Shown: positions 38,696 to 47,805 of the stretch, piece by piece | How the letters are laid out: the number at the start of each line of letters is the position of its first letter | Position numbering within the stretch: the first letter of the stretch is position 1 | Assembly (NCBI RefSeq): GCF_016056305.1 | Contig: NZ_JAECZC010000001.1 | Span: 1 to 64,000, forward strand | DNA length: 64,000 nucleotides | Source of the DNA: Amazonocrinis nigriterrae CENA67 | Lineage (GTDB): Bacteria; Cyanobacteriota; Cyanobacteriia; Cyanobacteriales; Nostocaceae | Reading direction: 5' to 3' | The notes under the pieces: generated by a model | The model's input: only the letters and a program-made list of their open reading frames with translations | Told to the model about the DNA's origin: nothing | Database searches by the model: none | Made by a program: the position numbers and the translations under genes

Positions 38696-38963
38696 GTTAA
38701 TAGCTTCAAATGATACTATAGCTATGTTTAAAGAAACAGATGTATGTTGAATATTGAGTTAAAAATTCACATCTCAACACTTAACACCGTCTAGAGCTAG
38801 AGAGGGTTAGCAGCATTGGCTCTCAAAAATATTGATAATGCTGGGCTGTGGTAACTATCGGTCAAAAATTCTGTACCGGATTTGTTACTTTCGGGTTTTT
38901 GAAAGTATCTTGATGTTCTTGCTGTCTTTCATTTGTGCCAATTAATATACCAAATATAGAATA

Positions 38964-39007
38964 AAAAATGCAAAATTCAAAATAATCAACTTGAATTTTG
39001 CATTTTT
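38964..39007. terminator. 17-bp perfect inverted repeat between convergent genes
   Basis: Arms at 38964-38980 and 38991-39007 (AAAAATGCAAAATTCAA and its complement) pair perfectly around a 10-base loop, lying between the 3' ends of the PEP-CTERM gene and the glycosyltransferase gene. It is AT-rich, with T5 at the right end and A5 at the left, so it could terminate in both directions. Confidence 0.7.
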
Positions 39008-39032
39008 AATTTTTAATCACCCACAAAGGCTA

Positions 39033-40442
39033 CTATCCACTTCCTGAATGTACGGTCTTCACCCATTTCAAGCGCTTTGGTCTTACGGACATACGGGCAG
39101 TAGTACTGCTCATCACCACTAACCAGTGCAACATATATAAACTGCCGCGTAGCGTCTGAAGCATTAATAGAAAAGTTGTAGAAAGATTGAATTTTTGGTC
39201 TTGACGTATCCGTCTTAATCCTGCAAACATGCCTACAACAGACATAGCTAAAGACAAGCTAGTTACTGGACTTAAAAGTGGTAAACGATGCCGGGCTATT
39301 GACATTAATAAATCTGGAATTGCTGCTGTGGGCAAAATATACATAGTCAGCATAAACATCAGCAAATCCCAGGTTTTGCGCGTACCCATGCGATTTTTGA
39401 GAATCAGATCCCAGTAATCTAAATAGCGCTGATAGCCGCCTTCAGCCCAACGGTTACGCTGATGCCAAAGAGCGATCGCATTTGTCACGCCTTCTTCCTG
39501 CACTGCTGGGTAAAATGTACACTCAATATCCCATTTATCGAGATGTAGACGGAAAGTTATATCCAAATCATCGGTGATGGTTTCTTCATTCCACCCGCCG
39601 CAACTTTCCAAAGCTGTGCGTCTGACAAATTGACCATTCCCGCGCAGTTCGCCAGTTCCACTAATAGCAATGCGCTGTTGCTGGAACCATGTATCTAACG
39701 CCATTTCTGCCATTTGACCCTTAGTCCAGAAATTTTCTTTGGCGTTGGCGATCGCTTTTCGTACCTGCACCGCCCCTACATTTTTGCGTTGAAATAAAGG
39801 TACTACTTGTAACAGTAAATCTGATGAGATTTGAGCATCAGCATCGAAAACTGCTATCACTTCCCCTTTAGTCAGCGGTAAAACCTCATTCAACGCTCCC
39901 GACTTCCCGCCAGTAGCTTGTGCAGAACGCCTGAAAACCTTCAGTTGCTTGTATTCCTGCGCTAGTTCTGCTAACAACTGCGGTGTCTTATCGGTACTGT
40001 AATCGTCAATTATCCATACCTCGTACTGCCCACCTGGATATTCCAGACTACAAAGGCTCTTGACTAATCTACCAATTACTGCTTCTTCATTTTTGGCTGC
40101 TACCAAAACAGATACAGAGGGTAATTCGCCCTGCACTTCTTTGTGATAGTGGCGGGGTCTAGCAAACACAACCTCTAAGGCGTGAAATCCTAGTAAGGCT
40201 GTGAGTGCAAGTACGAATATAAAACCCCAAGAAGCTAAATGTAGGGCGATCGTGCCACTCCAGACTATGGTTAAAACCAAAGCAGCTTTGCGTCTACGTC
40301 CTTGAAACCGTGATGGTAGAGACATATTTTGTGTCTCTACAACTGACTCCTCATCTTCATCGGCCGATAGGTCGGACAACAATGAGTTAAGTGGGTCAAG
40401 CTCGTCGTAATAATCGTTTTCGGGCCAGGAATTCGCTGGCAT
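39033..40442 (-). CDS. Membrane glycosyltransferase family 2
   Basis: A processive-type polysaccharide synthase at the cytoplasmic membrane. Two N-terminal helices (about 53-90) precede a GT2 catalytic domain with SVSVLVAAKNEE, the DDYSTDKT and AVFDADAQ acidic motifs, TITDDLDITFRL and the acceptor-site QRNRW (in LWHQRNRWAEGGYQRY). Three to four C-terminal helices follow. The D, DxD, D, QxxRW set is that of cellulose/chitin/PNAG-type synthases. No c-di-GMP PilZ domain is visible. The product cannot be told; it could contribute to the surface polysaccharide of the 11-18 kb block. Start ATG 40442. Confidence 0.9.
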   Translation of the reverse strand: MPANSWPENDYYDELDPLNSLLSDLSADEDEESVVETQNMSLPSRFQGRRRKAALVLTIVWSGTIALHLASWGFIFVLALTALLGFHALEVVFARPRHYHKEVQGELPSVSVLVAAKNEEAVIGRLVKSLCSLEYPGGQYEVWIIDDYSTDKTPQLLAELAQEYKQLKVFRRSAQATGGKSGALNEVLPLTKGEVIAVFDADAQISSDLLLQVVPLFQRKNVGAVQVRKAIANAKENFWTKGQMAEMALDTWFQQQRIAISGTGELRGNGQFVRRTALESCGGWNEETITDDLDITFRLHLDKWDIECTFYPAVQEEGVTNAIALWHQRNRWAEGGYQRYLDYWDLILKNRMGTRKTWDLLMFMLTMYILPTAAIPDLLMSIARHRLPLLSPVTSLSLAMSVVGMFAGLRRIRQDQKFNLSTTFLLMLQTLRGSLYMLHWLVVMSSTTARMSVRPKRLKWVKTVHSGSG

Positions 40443-41048
40443 AGGTTACTTGATTTAAAAAGCAGTATTTTTATACACCCTAAAGATGCTGGGAATTTCC
40501 CAATACTAAACTGTGCAGCCTTCACACACTTTTATCAAACCCAGAATTGACAGTTATATTTTAAGTTTTGTGACGAAATATTAAGTTTCGTCAACTTAGC
40601 CATAAATCACAACTCTGGATTGGGCAAAGTGATAGTCAGCAAGCAACAGCCAGGTGTTGAGATCAATCACAATAACAGCGCTAACCGCCTTATAACAGGG
40701 ATTTTCGATGTTATTGCCCCAGCTTTAATAAAAGCCAATGCAGCCTTATTGTAACCGACATTTTAATATTTCTTAGCAGAACTTTAGTCAGTGGTCAGTG
40801 GTCAGTGGTCAGTGGTCAGTGGTCATTAGTCAGTGGTCATTAGTCAGTGGTCAGTGGTCAGTGGTCAGTGGTCAGTGGTCATTAGTCAAGAGTTATTTTC
40901 TTCATCCCCTCATCTTTCCATCTCCCCTGCTCCCCTGCCCCCCTGCCCCCATCTCCCTCACAACATGTGCTTCACCCCTATTTTCTGGGAATACTATTCA
41001 CATCCACTAATATCCCCAGTTGTCAACTAACTTGAGGAATATTCAAAG
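40443..41048. other. Intergenic region between glycosyltransferase and ebsA
   Basis: About 600 bases. The left half is AT-rich divergent promoter DNA. The right half holds a long heptamer tandem repeat (40786-40889) and a C-rich CCCCTGCCCCCC tract (40918-40960). No coding sequence is supported; frames through the repeat arise because the unit has no stops. Confidence 0.5.
40786..40889. repeat. Heptamer tandem repeat GTCAGTG / GTCATTA
   Basis: About 14 units of GTCAGTG, some replaced by GTCATTA, run without interruption for about 104 bases. The two unit types are arranged in blocks (five-, one- and five-unit GTCAGTG runs separated by GTCATTA), suggesting block duplication. This is a typical short tandemly repeated element of Nostocales. 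Confidence 0.9.
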
Positions 41049-41423
41049 ATGACTTTTGAGCAACTCCAGCCTGCTACTACTCAACAAGCAAGCGTTTACT
41101 TACCTTACATTCAGGGTACGAAGCGCAATTTCTTGCCCTATGCCATTAGTCTTTATCAAAAAGGCGTTTTGGAAGGACACCGCAAAATAGAAGCAAGTGA
41201 CAATATTCCCTTTGTCGCCTCTTGGAATGTTGCTACTTTACCTTCAGACCTAACGCGTTGCCGGATGCAGTTTGATGGCAATGCTGACCTGAGTTATGAA
41301 GTGATGATGGCAAGTTTTGAGTTTATAGTTTTTTTAATTGAACTTATGGAAAACTATAAGCGCTATCGCGTGACTGATTTTTCTCAAACTTTCTACCGCA
41401 AGTTGCTGCGTATAGACGAATAA
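41049..41423 (+). CDS. ebsA: EbsA-like type IV pilus / biofilm protein
   Basis: A 124-residue soluble protein with the pattern I associate with cyanobacterial EbsA: FEQLQPATTQQASVYLPY, RNFLPYAISLYQKGVLEGHRKIEA, NIPFVASWNVATLPSDLTRCRMQFDG and ADLSYEVMMASFEFIVFLIELM. EbsA is required for type IV pilus assembly and biofilm suppression in Synechococcus elongatus. Start ATG 41049, preceded by TTGAGGAA. No pilus genes are adjacent, so the name rests on sequence memory only; it is certainly a conserved cyanobacterial protein. Confidence 0.65.
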   Translation: MTFEQLQPATTQQASVYLPYIQGTKRNFLPYAISLYQKGVLEGHRKIEASDNIPFVASWNVATLPSDLTRCRMQFDGNADLSYEVMMASFEFIVFLIELMENYKRYRVTDFSQTFYRKLLRIDE

Positions 41424-41757
41424 ATCAGTTTGCTCAAATTTTAGGGTATGTAAGTGTAGGGGTATGAAGGTTAATTATTCTCACATACCTTTACACCACT
41501 GCTTACAGGCTTGTAGGGATTGAATAACCTACATACTCTAGCCTCAGTCTGAAAATATTAAAAGCGATATTTTAGATACCATTTGATTAGCAATTGCATG
41601 GTAAAAATATGTATTACACAAGATAATTATATTACCTAAAAAACTGTTTTATTGGGAAAACACTGCTCCTTGAGAGTGTAAGGCTTCTGCCAGAACAAAC
41701 TAAAATTAGGAAACACCTAGCTGGGTTTTACTTCCTTTTGAAATTAGGAGTGCATGT
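41424..41757. other. Intergenic region after ebsA with hairpin
   Basis: About 330 bases. An interrupted inverted repeat at 41454-41496 (GTGTA..GGTATG with CATACC..TACAC) could terminate ebsA. The rest is AT-rich and presumably holds the promoter of the DRTGG gene. No ORF was seen. Confidence 0.45.
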
Positions 41758-42852
41758 GTGCCAAAATCTGCTAAATATTTGCTGATTGGCTCAACCGAGG
41801 CTTACAGTGGTAAATCCGCAACTGTTCTAGGTTTGTCTCATCAGCTACAGCAAAAAGGACTGGATATTAGCTATGGCAAACCGCTAGGCACTTCTTTTAG
41901 TGCGTCTGGCAAAACCGTAGTTGAGGAAGATGTCCAGTTTATTACTAATAGTCTCAATTTGTCAGTAAACCGCGTTGCACCAACGATGCTAGCTTTGAAT
42001 GAAGCCAGTGTGCAAAAACGTTTAAGCGGCGAAGATAAAATTGATTATCGACAGTCCCTAGTACAGCAATATTTGCCAATTTCCCAAGGAGATTTAGTAT
42101 TGCTAGAGGGGCCTGGTGATTTAGCAGAAGGCAATCTGTTTGATTTGTCTTTGCTGCAAATAACTGAAGTATTAGACGCTGCTGTGTTGTTGGTAACCCG
42201 ATACAACTCGCTTTTGTCTGTTGAGGCTTTATTGTCTGCTAAGCAGCGTGTGGGCGATCGCTTGATTGGTGTTGTGATCAATGATATTCCCGCTGAACAA
42301 ATCGAAGCAGTTAACAACCTCTTACGCCCGTTTTTGGAACAGCGAGGTATTGCCGTACTGGCAACGCTGCCAAAAAGTGACTTACTCCGTAGTGTCAGCG
42401 TTGGTGAACTCGTAAAGCAATTAAATGCGGAAGTTCTCTGTCGTAGCGATCGCTTGGATTTGTTGGTAGAAAGTTTGGCAATTGGAGCGATGAATGTGAA
42501 TGCTGCTGTCAAGTATTTCCGCAAACGCCGGAATATGGCAGTAGTCACAGGAGGCGATCGTGTGGAAATTCAGCAAGCTGCATTGGAAACTTCCACCCAA
42601 TGCCTGATTCTCACCGGACAATTACCACCTCCCCAATTCATTCTCAGTCGTGCTGAAGAACTAGAAATTCCCATTTTGTCGGTTGACTTAGATACCTTGA
42701 CCACCGTGGAAATTGTTGACCGTACTTTTGGTCAAGTGCGTGTTCATGAGCCAATTAAAGTTCAGTGTATTCGCCAGTTAATGACAGAGCATTTTGACAT
42801 TGACCGCCTTTTATCTAAACTAGGCTTAACTCCTGCAAATGCTTTACCTTAG
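41758..42852 (+). CDS. DRTGG-domain, phosphotransacetylase-family-type protein
   Basis: A 364-residue cytosolic protein with an N-terminal P-loop (LIGSTEAYSGKSATVLGLS, about 8-26) of the BioD/cobyrinate-synthase-like AAA_26 type, and a DRTGG domain in the middle to C-terminal half (AIGAMNVNAAVKYFRKRRNMAVVTGGDRVEIQQAAL). This combination equals the N-terminal part of long phosphotransacetylases but lacks the catalytic Pta domain, so it is probably regulatory. Translation starts at GTG 41758. No neighbour indicates its role. Confidence 0.85.
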   Translation: MPKSAKYLLIGSTEAYSGKSATVLGLSHQLQQKGLDISYGKPLGTSFSASGKTVVEEDVQFITNSLNLSVNRVAPTMLALNEASVQKRLSGEDKIDYRQSLVQQYLPISQGDLVLLEGPGDLAEGNLFDLSLLQITEVLDAAVLLVTRYNSLLSVEALLSAKQRVGDRLIGVVINDIPAEQIEAVNNLLRPFLEQRGIAVLATLPKSDLLRSVSVGELVKQLNAEVLCRSDRLDLLVESLAIGAMNVNAAVKYFRKRRNMAVVTGGDRVEIQQAALETSTQCLILTGQLPPPQFILSRAEELEIPILSVDLDTLTTVEIVDRTFGQVRVHEPIKVQCIRQLMTEHFDIDRLLSKLGLTPANALP

Positions 42853-42929
42853 CCTCATCGACTCAAACTAAGCATAAATCCTCGGCGACCAATAGAAAGG
42901 CTGTGTTGCTAGCGAGAGTAAAGATAGTT

Positions 42930-42954
42930 CGCTGTCACCTCCTAGGCGACAGCG
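42930..42954. terminator. Small hairpin downstream of the DRTGG gene
   Basis: CGCTGTC (42930-42936) pairs with GACAGCG (42948-42954) around an 11-base loop. It lies about 80 bases after the DRTGG gene stop. There is no T tract; it is a weak candidate. Confidence 0.35.
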
Positions 42955-43092
42955 CACTGTTACTGTGTGTTGAACAAAACATACTAAACTTAAATTCGTA
43001 GAATATTGTTACAATGTCTAACTCAGGTTCGCTTCGCAACTACACTCTGTTTGGTAAAATATCTGGGTCGTTTAATCTGATTACGTCCATCT

Positions 43093-43596
43093 TTGAGCCA
43101 GTCAATAGACCTCATCAACCTCGACACATTAGCGCAAGAACTGGCGACAATCCAGCAAACAGGTTCTAAACGAATTGCCTTGCTGGGTTCGCGTCATGTG
43201 CCAATTACGCATCAGAATCTGATTGAAATGATGACCTATGCCCTAGTTTTAACAGGCAATCGGATCATCACCTCTGGAGCTACGGGTACTAATTCAGCTG
43301 CTATCAAGGGAGCAATGCGCGCTGACCCCAATTTGTTGACAGTGATTCTACCCCAAAGTTTGGAACGCCAACCTTATGAATCGCGCCAGCAACTAGAACA
43401 AGTTATGCATCTAGTGGAAAATCCCGGTAATGATAGTCTGTCCCTTGCGGAAGCTAGTTACCTGTGTAATAAGGAGATTGTCTCCCGCTGTCAGCAACTG
43501 ATTTGCTTTGCGTTTCATGACAGTCGCACCCTACTACAAACTTGTGGAGATGCAGAAGAACAAAGAAAAGTGGTGACACTTTTTTACTTTGATTAG
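43093..43596 (+). CDS. Rossmann-fold (SLOG/DprA-like) hypothetical protein
   Basis: A 167-residue protein starting at TTG 43093 (reads SQSIDLINLDTLAQEL). The pattern KRIALLGSRHVP, then GNRIITSGATGTNSAAIKGAMRA and LLTVILPQSLERQP, resembles the nucleotide-binding SLOG/LOG/DprA Rossmann fold (GSR, SGGA-GTD-like motif). The usual SGGA is SGAT here. The C-terminal half contains CNKEIVSRCQQLICFAF. Function unknown; possibilities include nucleotide sensing. The alternative-start use makes the N-terminus uncertain. It stands alone. Confidence 0.75.
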   Translation: MSQSIDLINLDTLAQELATIQQTGSKRIALLGSRHVPITHQNLIEMMTYALVLTGNRIITSGATGTNSAAIKGAMRADPNLLTVILPQSLERQPYESRQQLEQVMHLVENPGNDSLSLAEASYLCNKEIVSRCQQLICFAFHDSRTLLQTCGDAEEQRKVVTLFYFD

Positions 43597-43934
43597 TTAA
43601 AAGTCGATAGTCAATAGTCAAAAATTTAGAGTAGGGTAGCAGCTTATCGTCGGGCATCGCCTTTGTTATGGCTGGTTTGCTATACTCAATTTTTTATATT
43701 GTGAATATTTGGCATTGGCTCCCAAGGCTAGTGCCAGTCTCAGCCTCTGAGCATCGTAGAAACCTGAAATACGGTAAGCTGACCCAAGCCACTAGTTAAT
43801 TGGGAACTGGGGAACTCAACGTCCCCTCTGGGGTAATGGTGTACTGGGAACCGAAAGCTAGAAATTGGGACTATCCTCAACACCTAGTTTTTATCCCTAA
43901 TTCAAAATCCAACATCTCAAATCCAACATTTTTT

Positions 43935-44426
43935 ATGGCCTCTACTTATTCCTTTGACATAGTAAGTGACTTTGATCGACAAGAACTGGTTAACGCCGTC
44001 GATCAAGTTGTGCGAGACATCAAAAGTCGTTACGACCTCAAAGATACTCAAACGAATGTCGAGTTAGGTGAAAACAGCATTACTGTTAGTACTGACAGTG
44101 AGTTTACCTTAGAGTCTGTTCACACTATCCTGCGGGAAAAAGCCGCCAAGCGTAACCTCTCCCAGAAACTTTTTGAGTTTGGTAAAGTGGAATCAGCCAG
44201 CGGTAACCGTGTGCGTCAAGAAATCACGCTCAAAAAAGGCATTAGTCAGGAAATTGGTAAACAAATTTCCAAATTAATCCGCGATGAATTCAAAAAAGTG
44301 CAAGCCTCTATTCAAGGTGATGCTGTACGAGTCACAGCCAAATCTAAAGATGACTTGCAAACTGTCATCCAACGTTTGAAGCAAGAAGATTACCCTGTTG
44401 CTTTGCAATTTACAAACTATCGTTAG
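43935..44426 (+). CDS. YajQ family nucleotide-binding protein
   Basis: A 163-residue protein starting at ATG 43935 ([14 protein letters not shown]); the frame opens upstream at 43800 but that part is not family sequence. Family blocks are [28 protein letters not shown], the central [19 protein letters not shown] and the C-terminal [28 protein letters not shown]. YajQ proteins have two ferredoxin-like domains and bind nucleotides; a Xanthomonas member binds cyclic di-GMP. A strong hairpin follows the stop after eight bases. Confidence 0.94.
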   Translation: MASTYSFDIVSDFDRQELVNAVDQVVRDIKSRYDLKDTQTNVELGENSITVSTDSEFTLESVHTILREKAAKRNLSQKLFEFGKVESASGNRVRQEITLKKGISQEIGKQISKLIRDEFKKVQASIQGDAVRVTAKSKDDLQTVIQRLKQEDYPVALQFTNYR

Positions 44427-44433
44427 AAAATTT

Positions 44434-44458
44434 GTAGGGTGGGCAATGCCCACCCTAC
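44434..44458. terminator. 11-bp stem hairpin between yajQ and GST genes
   Basis: GTAGGGTGGGC pairs perfectly with GCCCACCCTAC around an AAT loop, eight bases after the yajQ-like gene stop and between convergent genes. It is a GC-rich, stable stem. The arms resemble the GTGGGCA/TGCCCAC stem of the dxs terminator, so the palindrome itself may be dispersed. Confidence 0.65.
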
Positions 44459-44544
44459 GCCATTATTAGAAGCAAGAAATGAGAGAAGAAATCATAAAAT
44501 TTGGTGAATTGTAGAGAATGGTCACCATTTTTTATTAACCCTCA

Positions 44545-45102
44545 TTAAGACCGTTTTCCAATAGCTTTTTGAAAAGCTGGTCTTTCAGACACTCGCTTCA
44601 TATAATTCAACACTTCTGGATAGGAGCTAAGGTCTAGCTTGAGTAAGAGGGGAATGTAACTCAGGATAGAACCTACTGCGACATCAGCGACACTGAATTC
44701 TTCTCCCAATAAAAAAGGTTGCTGCTGGAAAATTTCATTCAGGGTAGTCAATAAGCGAGGCATTTCCCGCTCTCGATTTGCTTCTACAAAAATTCCTGGG
44801 CCGAGGGTAGCATTGGCAAATAGTACCCACTGGGAAAGTTCAGCACGTTTTTCTACTGAAAGTGGGGTTTTCCCATACTTATCGGCAAGATACAGCAAAA
44901 TCGCGCCTGACTCCCAAAGCTGAAAATCTCCATCAACAATTGCCGGGACTTTACCTACGGGGTTAATTTTCAGGTATTCAGGCTGGCGGTGTTCACCCGC
45001 CTGCATATCTAGCAGCACGAATTCGTAGGGAACTCCAAGTTCCTCTAAATACCACTGGACGATTGATGCACGACTACGAGCGCCGCCATAAAGTTTCAGC
45101 AT
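44545..45102 (-). CDS. Glutathione S-transferase family protein
   Basis: A 185-residue GST. The N-terminal thioredoxin-like domain reads MLKLYGGARSRASIVQWYLEELGVPYEFVLLD, with the conserved cis-Pro in GKVPAIVDG and the ESGAILLYLADKYG glutathione-site motif. The alpha-helical C-terminal domain contains FLLGEEFSVADVAVGSIL. It is on the short side for GSTs but complete. The gene upstream on the same strand ends 12 bases before its start, so they probably form an operon. Substrate unknown. Confidence 0.93.
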   Translation of the reverse strand: MLKLYGGARSRASIVQWYLEELGVPYEFVLLDMQAGEHRQPEYLKINPVGKVPAIVDGDFQLWESGAILLYLADKYGKTPLSVEKRAELSQWVLFANATLGPGIFVEANREREMPRLLTTLNEIFQQQPFLLGEEFSVADVAVGSILSYIPLLLKLDLSSYPEVLNYMKRVSERPAFQKAIGKRS

Positions 45103-45114
45103 AATTCTTGACAG

Positions 45115-45597
45115 TTAGAGAACTTTGTGGGTGTGAGAATGCTGTTTAATGTTGTCTTCTTTGGTGACCATTCTAGAAGCATTTAGCACTCGCTTACGCT
45201 CGATAGAATACTTCAAATCTGTGTAGGTTGTACCTAAAGGAATTAGGGATTTTGAAATTTCACGACGCTTGTAGGTACGAGCAGCTGCAAACACCCGTGG
45301 CACAAATTCATCACCAAATTGTGCTGACTTGGGGAAGCCATCCGGCAATAGCGGTGTCTCACCATCCAGCACAGATGCCAAAGTTGTGGCACGAGCTAGC
45401 TTATAGGAGGTAGGAATACCTTTCAACAGTGCTTCTAAAGCAGCAGAAGGAATGGGTTCTACAACTTCCACTTGATGAACTTCGCCATCTGCCTTGATGA
45501 AACAGGTTGCTAGACCCATAACTATATAATCATCAGACGCTAAATCGGGTGCATTTTGATAAGGAATTGCTGCTGTTGTCATAAGAAAATTTTTCAC
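45115..45597 (-). CDS. Conserved hypothetical protein paired with GST
   Basis: A 160-residue soluble protein; the likely start is ATG 45582 (MTTAAIPYQNAPDL), five codons inside the open frame. I do not recognise the family. It contains YIVMGLATCFIKADGEVHQVEVVEPIPSAALEALLKG, a beta-alpha segment, and a basic C-terminal region RTYKRREISKSLIPLGTTYTDLKYSIERKRVL ending in a His-rich tail. It lies 12 bases upstream of the GST gene on the same strand, so joint expression and a possible stress or detoxification link can be inferred, no more. Confidence 0.7.
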   Translation of the reverse strand: MKNFLMTTAAIPYQNAPDLASDDYIVMGLATCFIKADGEVHQVEVVEPIPSAALEALLKGIPTSYKLARATTLASVLDGETPLLPDGFPKSAQFGDEFVPRVFAAARTYKRREISKSLIPLGTTYTDLKYSIERKRVLNASRMVTKEDNIKQHSHTHKVL

Positions 45598-46115
45598 AAC
45601 TTAAAAATTAGCTCCAAAGACTTATATAGGGGGAGACACAGCGACACAAGTTAGATGCTTAAACATTTCCTGTGTTGCCGCGTCCCTGTGTCCCCTTCTC
45701 CATCTCTAACGAACGGCTTGTTGGCATTCTACCAAGTTGTCGCTCTCACTACTTGATAGTAATTCGTAATTCATAATTCGTAATTCGTAATTGGCAGTTA
45801 GGAGTTAGAAGTTAGGAGTTAGGAGTTATCTCCCTCATCTCCCCTGCTCCCCTGCTCCCCTGCCTAATTGCACTAGTCTTGAAGATTTATTTTTACAGTT
45901 TCTGGAATTTAACCTGGGGATGACGTATCCATTAGTAGATTTAAGCATGAATATTGGTGTAGGGAAAATTTCACTGTTTACAGTGCCTAAAATTCAGTCT
46001 AAATACTTATTTAAAAGTATTTATGTACACTGGCATAATTAACATAGAAATTAAACATTATCGGTTTAAAAAACTTTAATTTGAGTTCAAAGAGCAAGTA
46101 GCTCGGGCAGGGAAG
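45598..46115. other. Intergenic region with short tandem repeats
   Basis: About 520 bases between divergent genes. It includes AATTCGTAATTCATAATTCGT (45760-45790), GTTAGGA heptamers (45797-45825) and a CCCCTGCTCCCCTG tract. The 45900-46110 part is AT-rich and likely the TPR gene promoter. No ORF was seen. Confidence 0.45.
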
Positions 46116-46826
46116 ATGAATAGTCACTCATTTTTAGCTTCTGGCGACCAGCAAAATAACTGTTATCAATTTGTTCTCAAGAATACATTGCAGGCTCAAG
46201 AAGATGGGACTAATGGTAGCTGTGAATCTGTTTTAGGTGACAGCTACTTACGCTCTTGCGCTTTAAGGTTAGCTCAACAAGGAGATTATACTGAGGCGAT
46301 CGCACTCTTAAATCAACTAGTTAACCGCCATCCGCAAAATGCAGTTGACTATAACAACCGAGGATTGATTTATTTTCAAAGTGGTGAAGTGCAAAAAGCT
46401 TTGCATGACTATAACACCGCTCTACAACTTAACCCTAACTTGGCAAGTGCGTATAACAATCGGGCGAATTACTATGCAGCCTGTGGAGAATTAGCAGCAG
46501 CACTTGCCGATTATGACCGAGCCATTGATTTGCATCCTAGTCATGTGCGGGCGTGGATTAACCGAGGTATTACCTTGCGTGATTTGGGACAATATGAGGA
46601 AGCAATTGATAATTTTGAGGTAGCACTGCTTTTTGGTCAGCTAGAAGGTCATATTTGGGCTGAACGCGGCAGAACTTATCATCTTTGGGGTGATTGGAAT
46701 TGTGCGATCGCTGATTATCATCGCGCCCTCACTCAGCTACCCTCCCTCAATCATAAAAGAGATATTGCTGGTTGCCGTTTGCGTTTACAAATCGAAAATT
46801 GGCTAAATGAGTTGCTCTCTCACTAA
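46116..46826 (+). CDS. Tetratricopeptide repeat protein
   Basis: A 236-residue soluble protein with about five consecutive TPR units from residue 50 to 220, clear from repeated YNNRG/AYNNRANYYAACGELAAALADYDRAI/AWINRGITLRDLGQYEEAIDNFEVAL patterns. The N-terminal 45 residues show no motif, and there is no signal peptide. TPR proteins scaffold protein complexes; the partner is unknown. Start ATG 46116 with AGGGAAG upstream. It stands alone and is followed by repeat-rich DNA. Confidence 0.88.
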   Translation: MNSHSFLASGDQQNNCYQFVLKNTLQAQEDGTNGSCESVLGDSYLRSCALRLAQQGDYTEAIALLNQLVNRHPQNAVDYNNRGLIYFQSGEVQKALHDYNTALQLNPNLASAYNNRANYYAACGELAAALADYDRAIDLHPSHVRAWINRGITLRDLGQYEEAIDNFEVALLFGQLEGHIWAERGRTYHLWGDWNCAIADYHRALTQLPSLNHKRDIAGCRLRLQIENWLNELLSH

Positions 46827-47394
46827 AGCAAAAAGAGCAGGGGTGATGGGGTGATGGGGTGATCGGGAGATAATTCCTGAGCAACGCCAGTCTGGTCAAG
46901 TCGGAGGCTAGCTCTACACTGTGGGTTCGCCTAACAGCAAACCCGCAGGATACCACAGAGGACGCAGAGGACACGGTGAGACAGCGCTCTTGGTAGGATT
47001 AGCCCAACCCAGGCGACTGCGATCTTCGCAAGCGTTGGGCGAGAAGCGCGAGCGTCACCCAAGGGAGGAATGAGGGTTTGAGAGGTTTTTTGCGTAAGTC
47101 CTATTAAATTTTGATAGGGAATTGGAAATGCAAAACCCAAAAAGATAATTTTGAATTTTAAATTTTTAATTGAAATAGTTCGTCAATAATTATACAAATT
47201 TGAGCCATGATTACTACAGATGGCACGCCCAAACGCTTATCTCATAACTCTTTCACAATCTAAAATCTAAAATCCAAAATACTATTAGCTATTAACTATT
47301 GGCTGTTAATACTATGCATAAAAATAAAGCATCTGTACGCAACCACGCCAGCGAAGCACTTCAATCATTGCCAATTCCCAATTTCATATTTTCT
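46827..47394. repeat. Repeat-rich intergenic region downstream of the TPR gene
   Basis: Contains GGTGATGGGGTGATGGGGTGATCGGG (46840-46866), CACAGAGGACGCAGAGGACACGG (46955-46978), a GC-rich GCGAGAAGCGCGAGCGTCACCC stretch (47038-47060) related to the repeat islands, and GCGTAAGTCCTAT (47091-47103). A 29-codon ATG frame near 47315 has no supporting context and is not called. Confidence 0.55.
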
Positions 47395-47805
47395 TTAGGG
47401 TAATAACTTGGAAGCTTCGACCTCCTTGCCATCCTGATTGATCAACACAACGGGACGCTGGTTAGGTTCAAATCGATATCCTTGTTGTTCCATAATACTT
47501 TTAGTTTGTTGCGGATCGAAATTACGGCTAAATTCCGCTTGTAAAATATTAACGCGTCCTTCCATCAGCTTGACTTCAGTACGGATTTCTCGCAATTTTT
47601 CTTGTTGTGACCAGTGATAAGGCAAAAGTTGCGTTAAAGCAGATACTGCTGCTGCTGAGATTGCAACATTGACCGCTATCTTTGCTGTAGTTTCCAGTGC
47701 CATCACCCGATAAGAACGTTGGCGAAGATGCCGCTTTGGTCGAGGAACTACCCGACGTTTTTGTATAGGTTGTAACGGGGGTCTAGAGGGTTGAATCGCG
47801 TTCAT
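47395..47805 (-). CDS. Small membrane protein with coiled coil, Slr1601-like
   Basis: A 136-residue protein with a very basic N-terminus (about 1-35, KRRVVPRPKRHLRQRSYR), one membrane helix (about 37-62) and a coiled-coil segment (WSQQEKLREIRTEVKLMEGRVNILQAEFSRNF), ending in a short hydrophilic domain. This architecture, a cytoplasmic basic tail with an extracytoplasmic coiled coil, is FtsL/DivIC-like. I recall a cyanobacterial Slr1601-type family of putative cell-division proteins with this layout, but the match is from memory. Start ATG 47805. Confidence 0.6.
   Translation of the reverse strand: MNAIQPSRPPLQPIQKRRVVPRPKRHLRQRSYRVMALETTAKIAVNVAISAAAVSALTQLLPYHWSQQEKLREIRTEVKLMEGRVNILQAEFSRNFDPQQTKSIMEQQGYRFEPNQRPVVLINQDGKEVEASKLLP

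Noticed and set aside
40786-40889. CRISPR array
   Set aside because: Units are seven bases with no spacers; it is a simple tandem repeat.
40798-41030. Two frames of 65-70 codons rich in SVVSGQW repeats
   Set aside because: They are translations of the GTCAGTG heptamer array, not proteins.
47315-47404. A 29-codon ATG frame in front of the Slr1601-like gene's 3' end
   Set aside because: It has no ribosome binding site, no homology that I recognise, and simple-sequence content.
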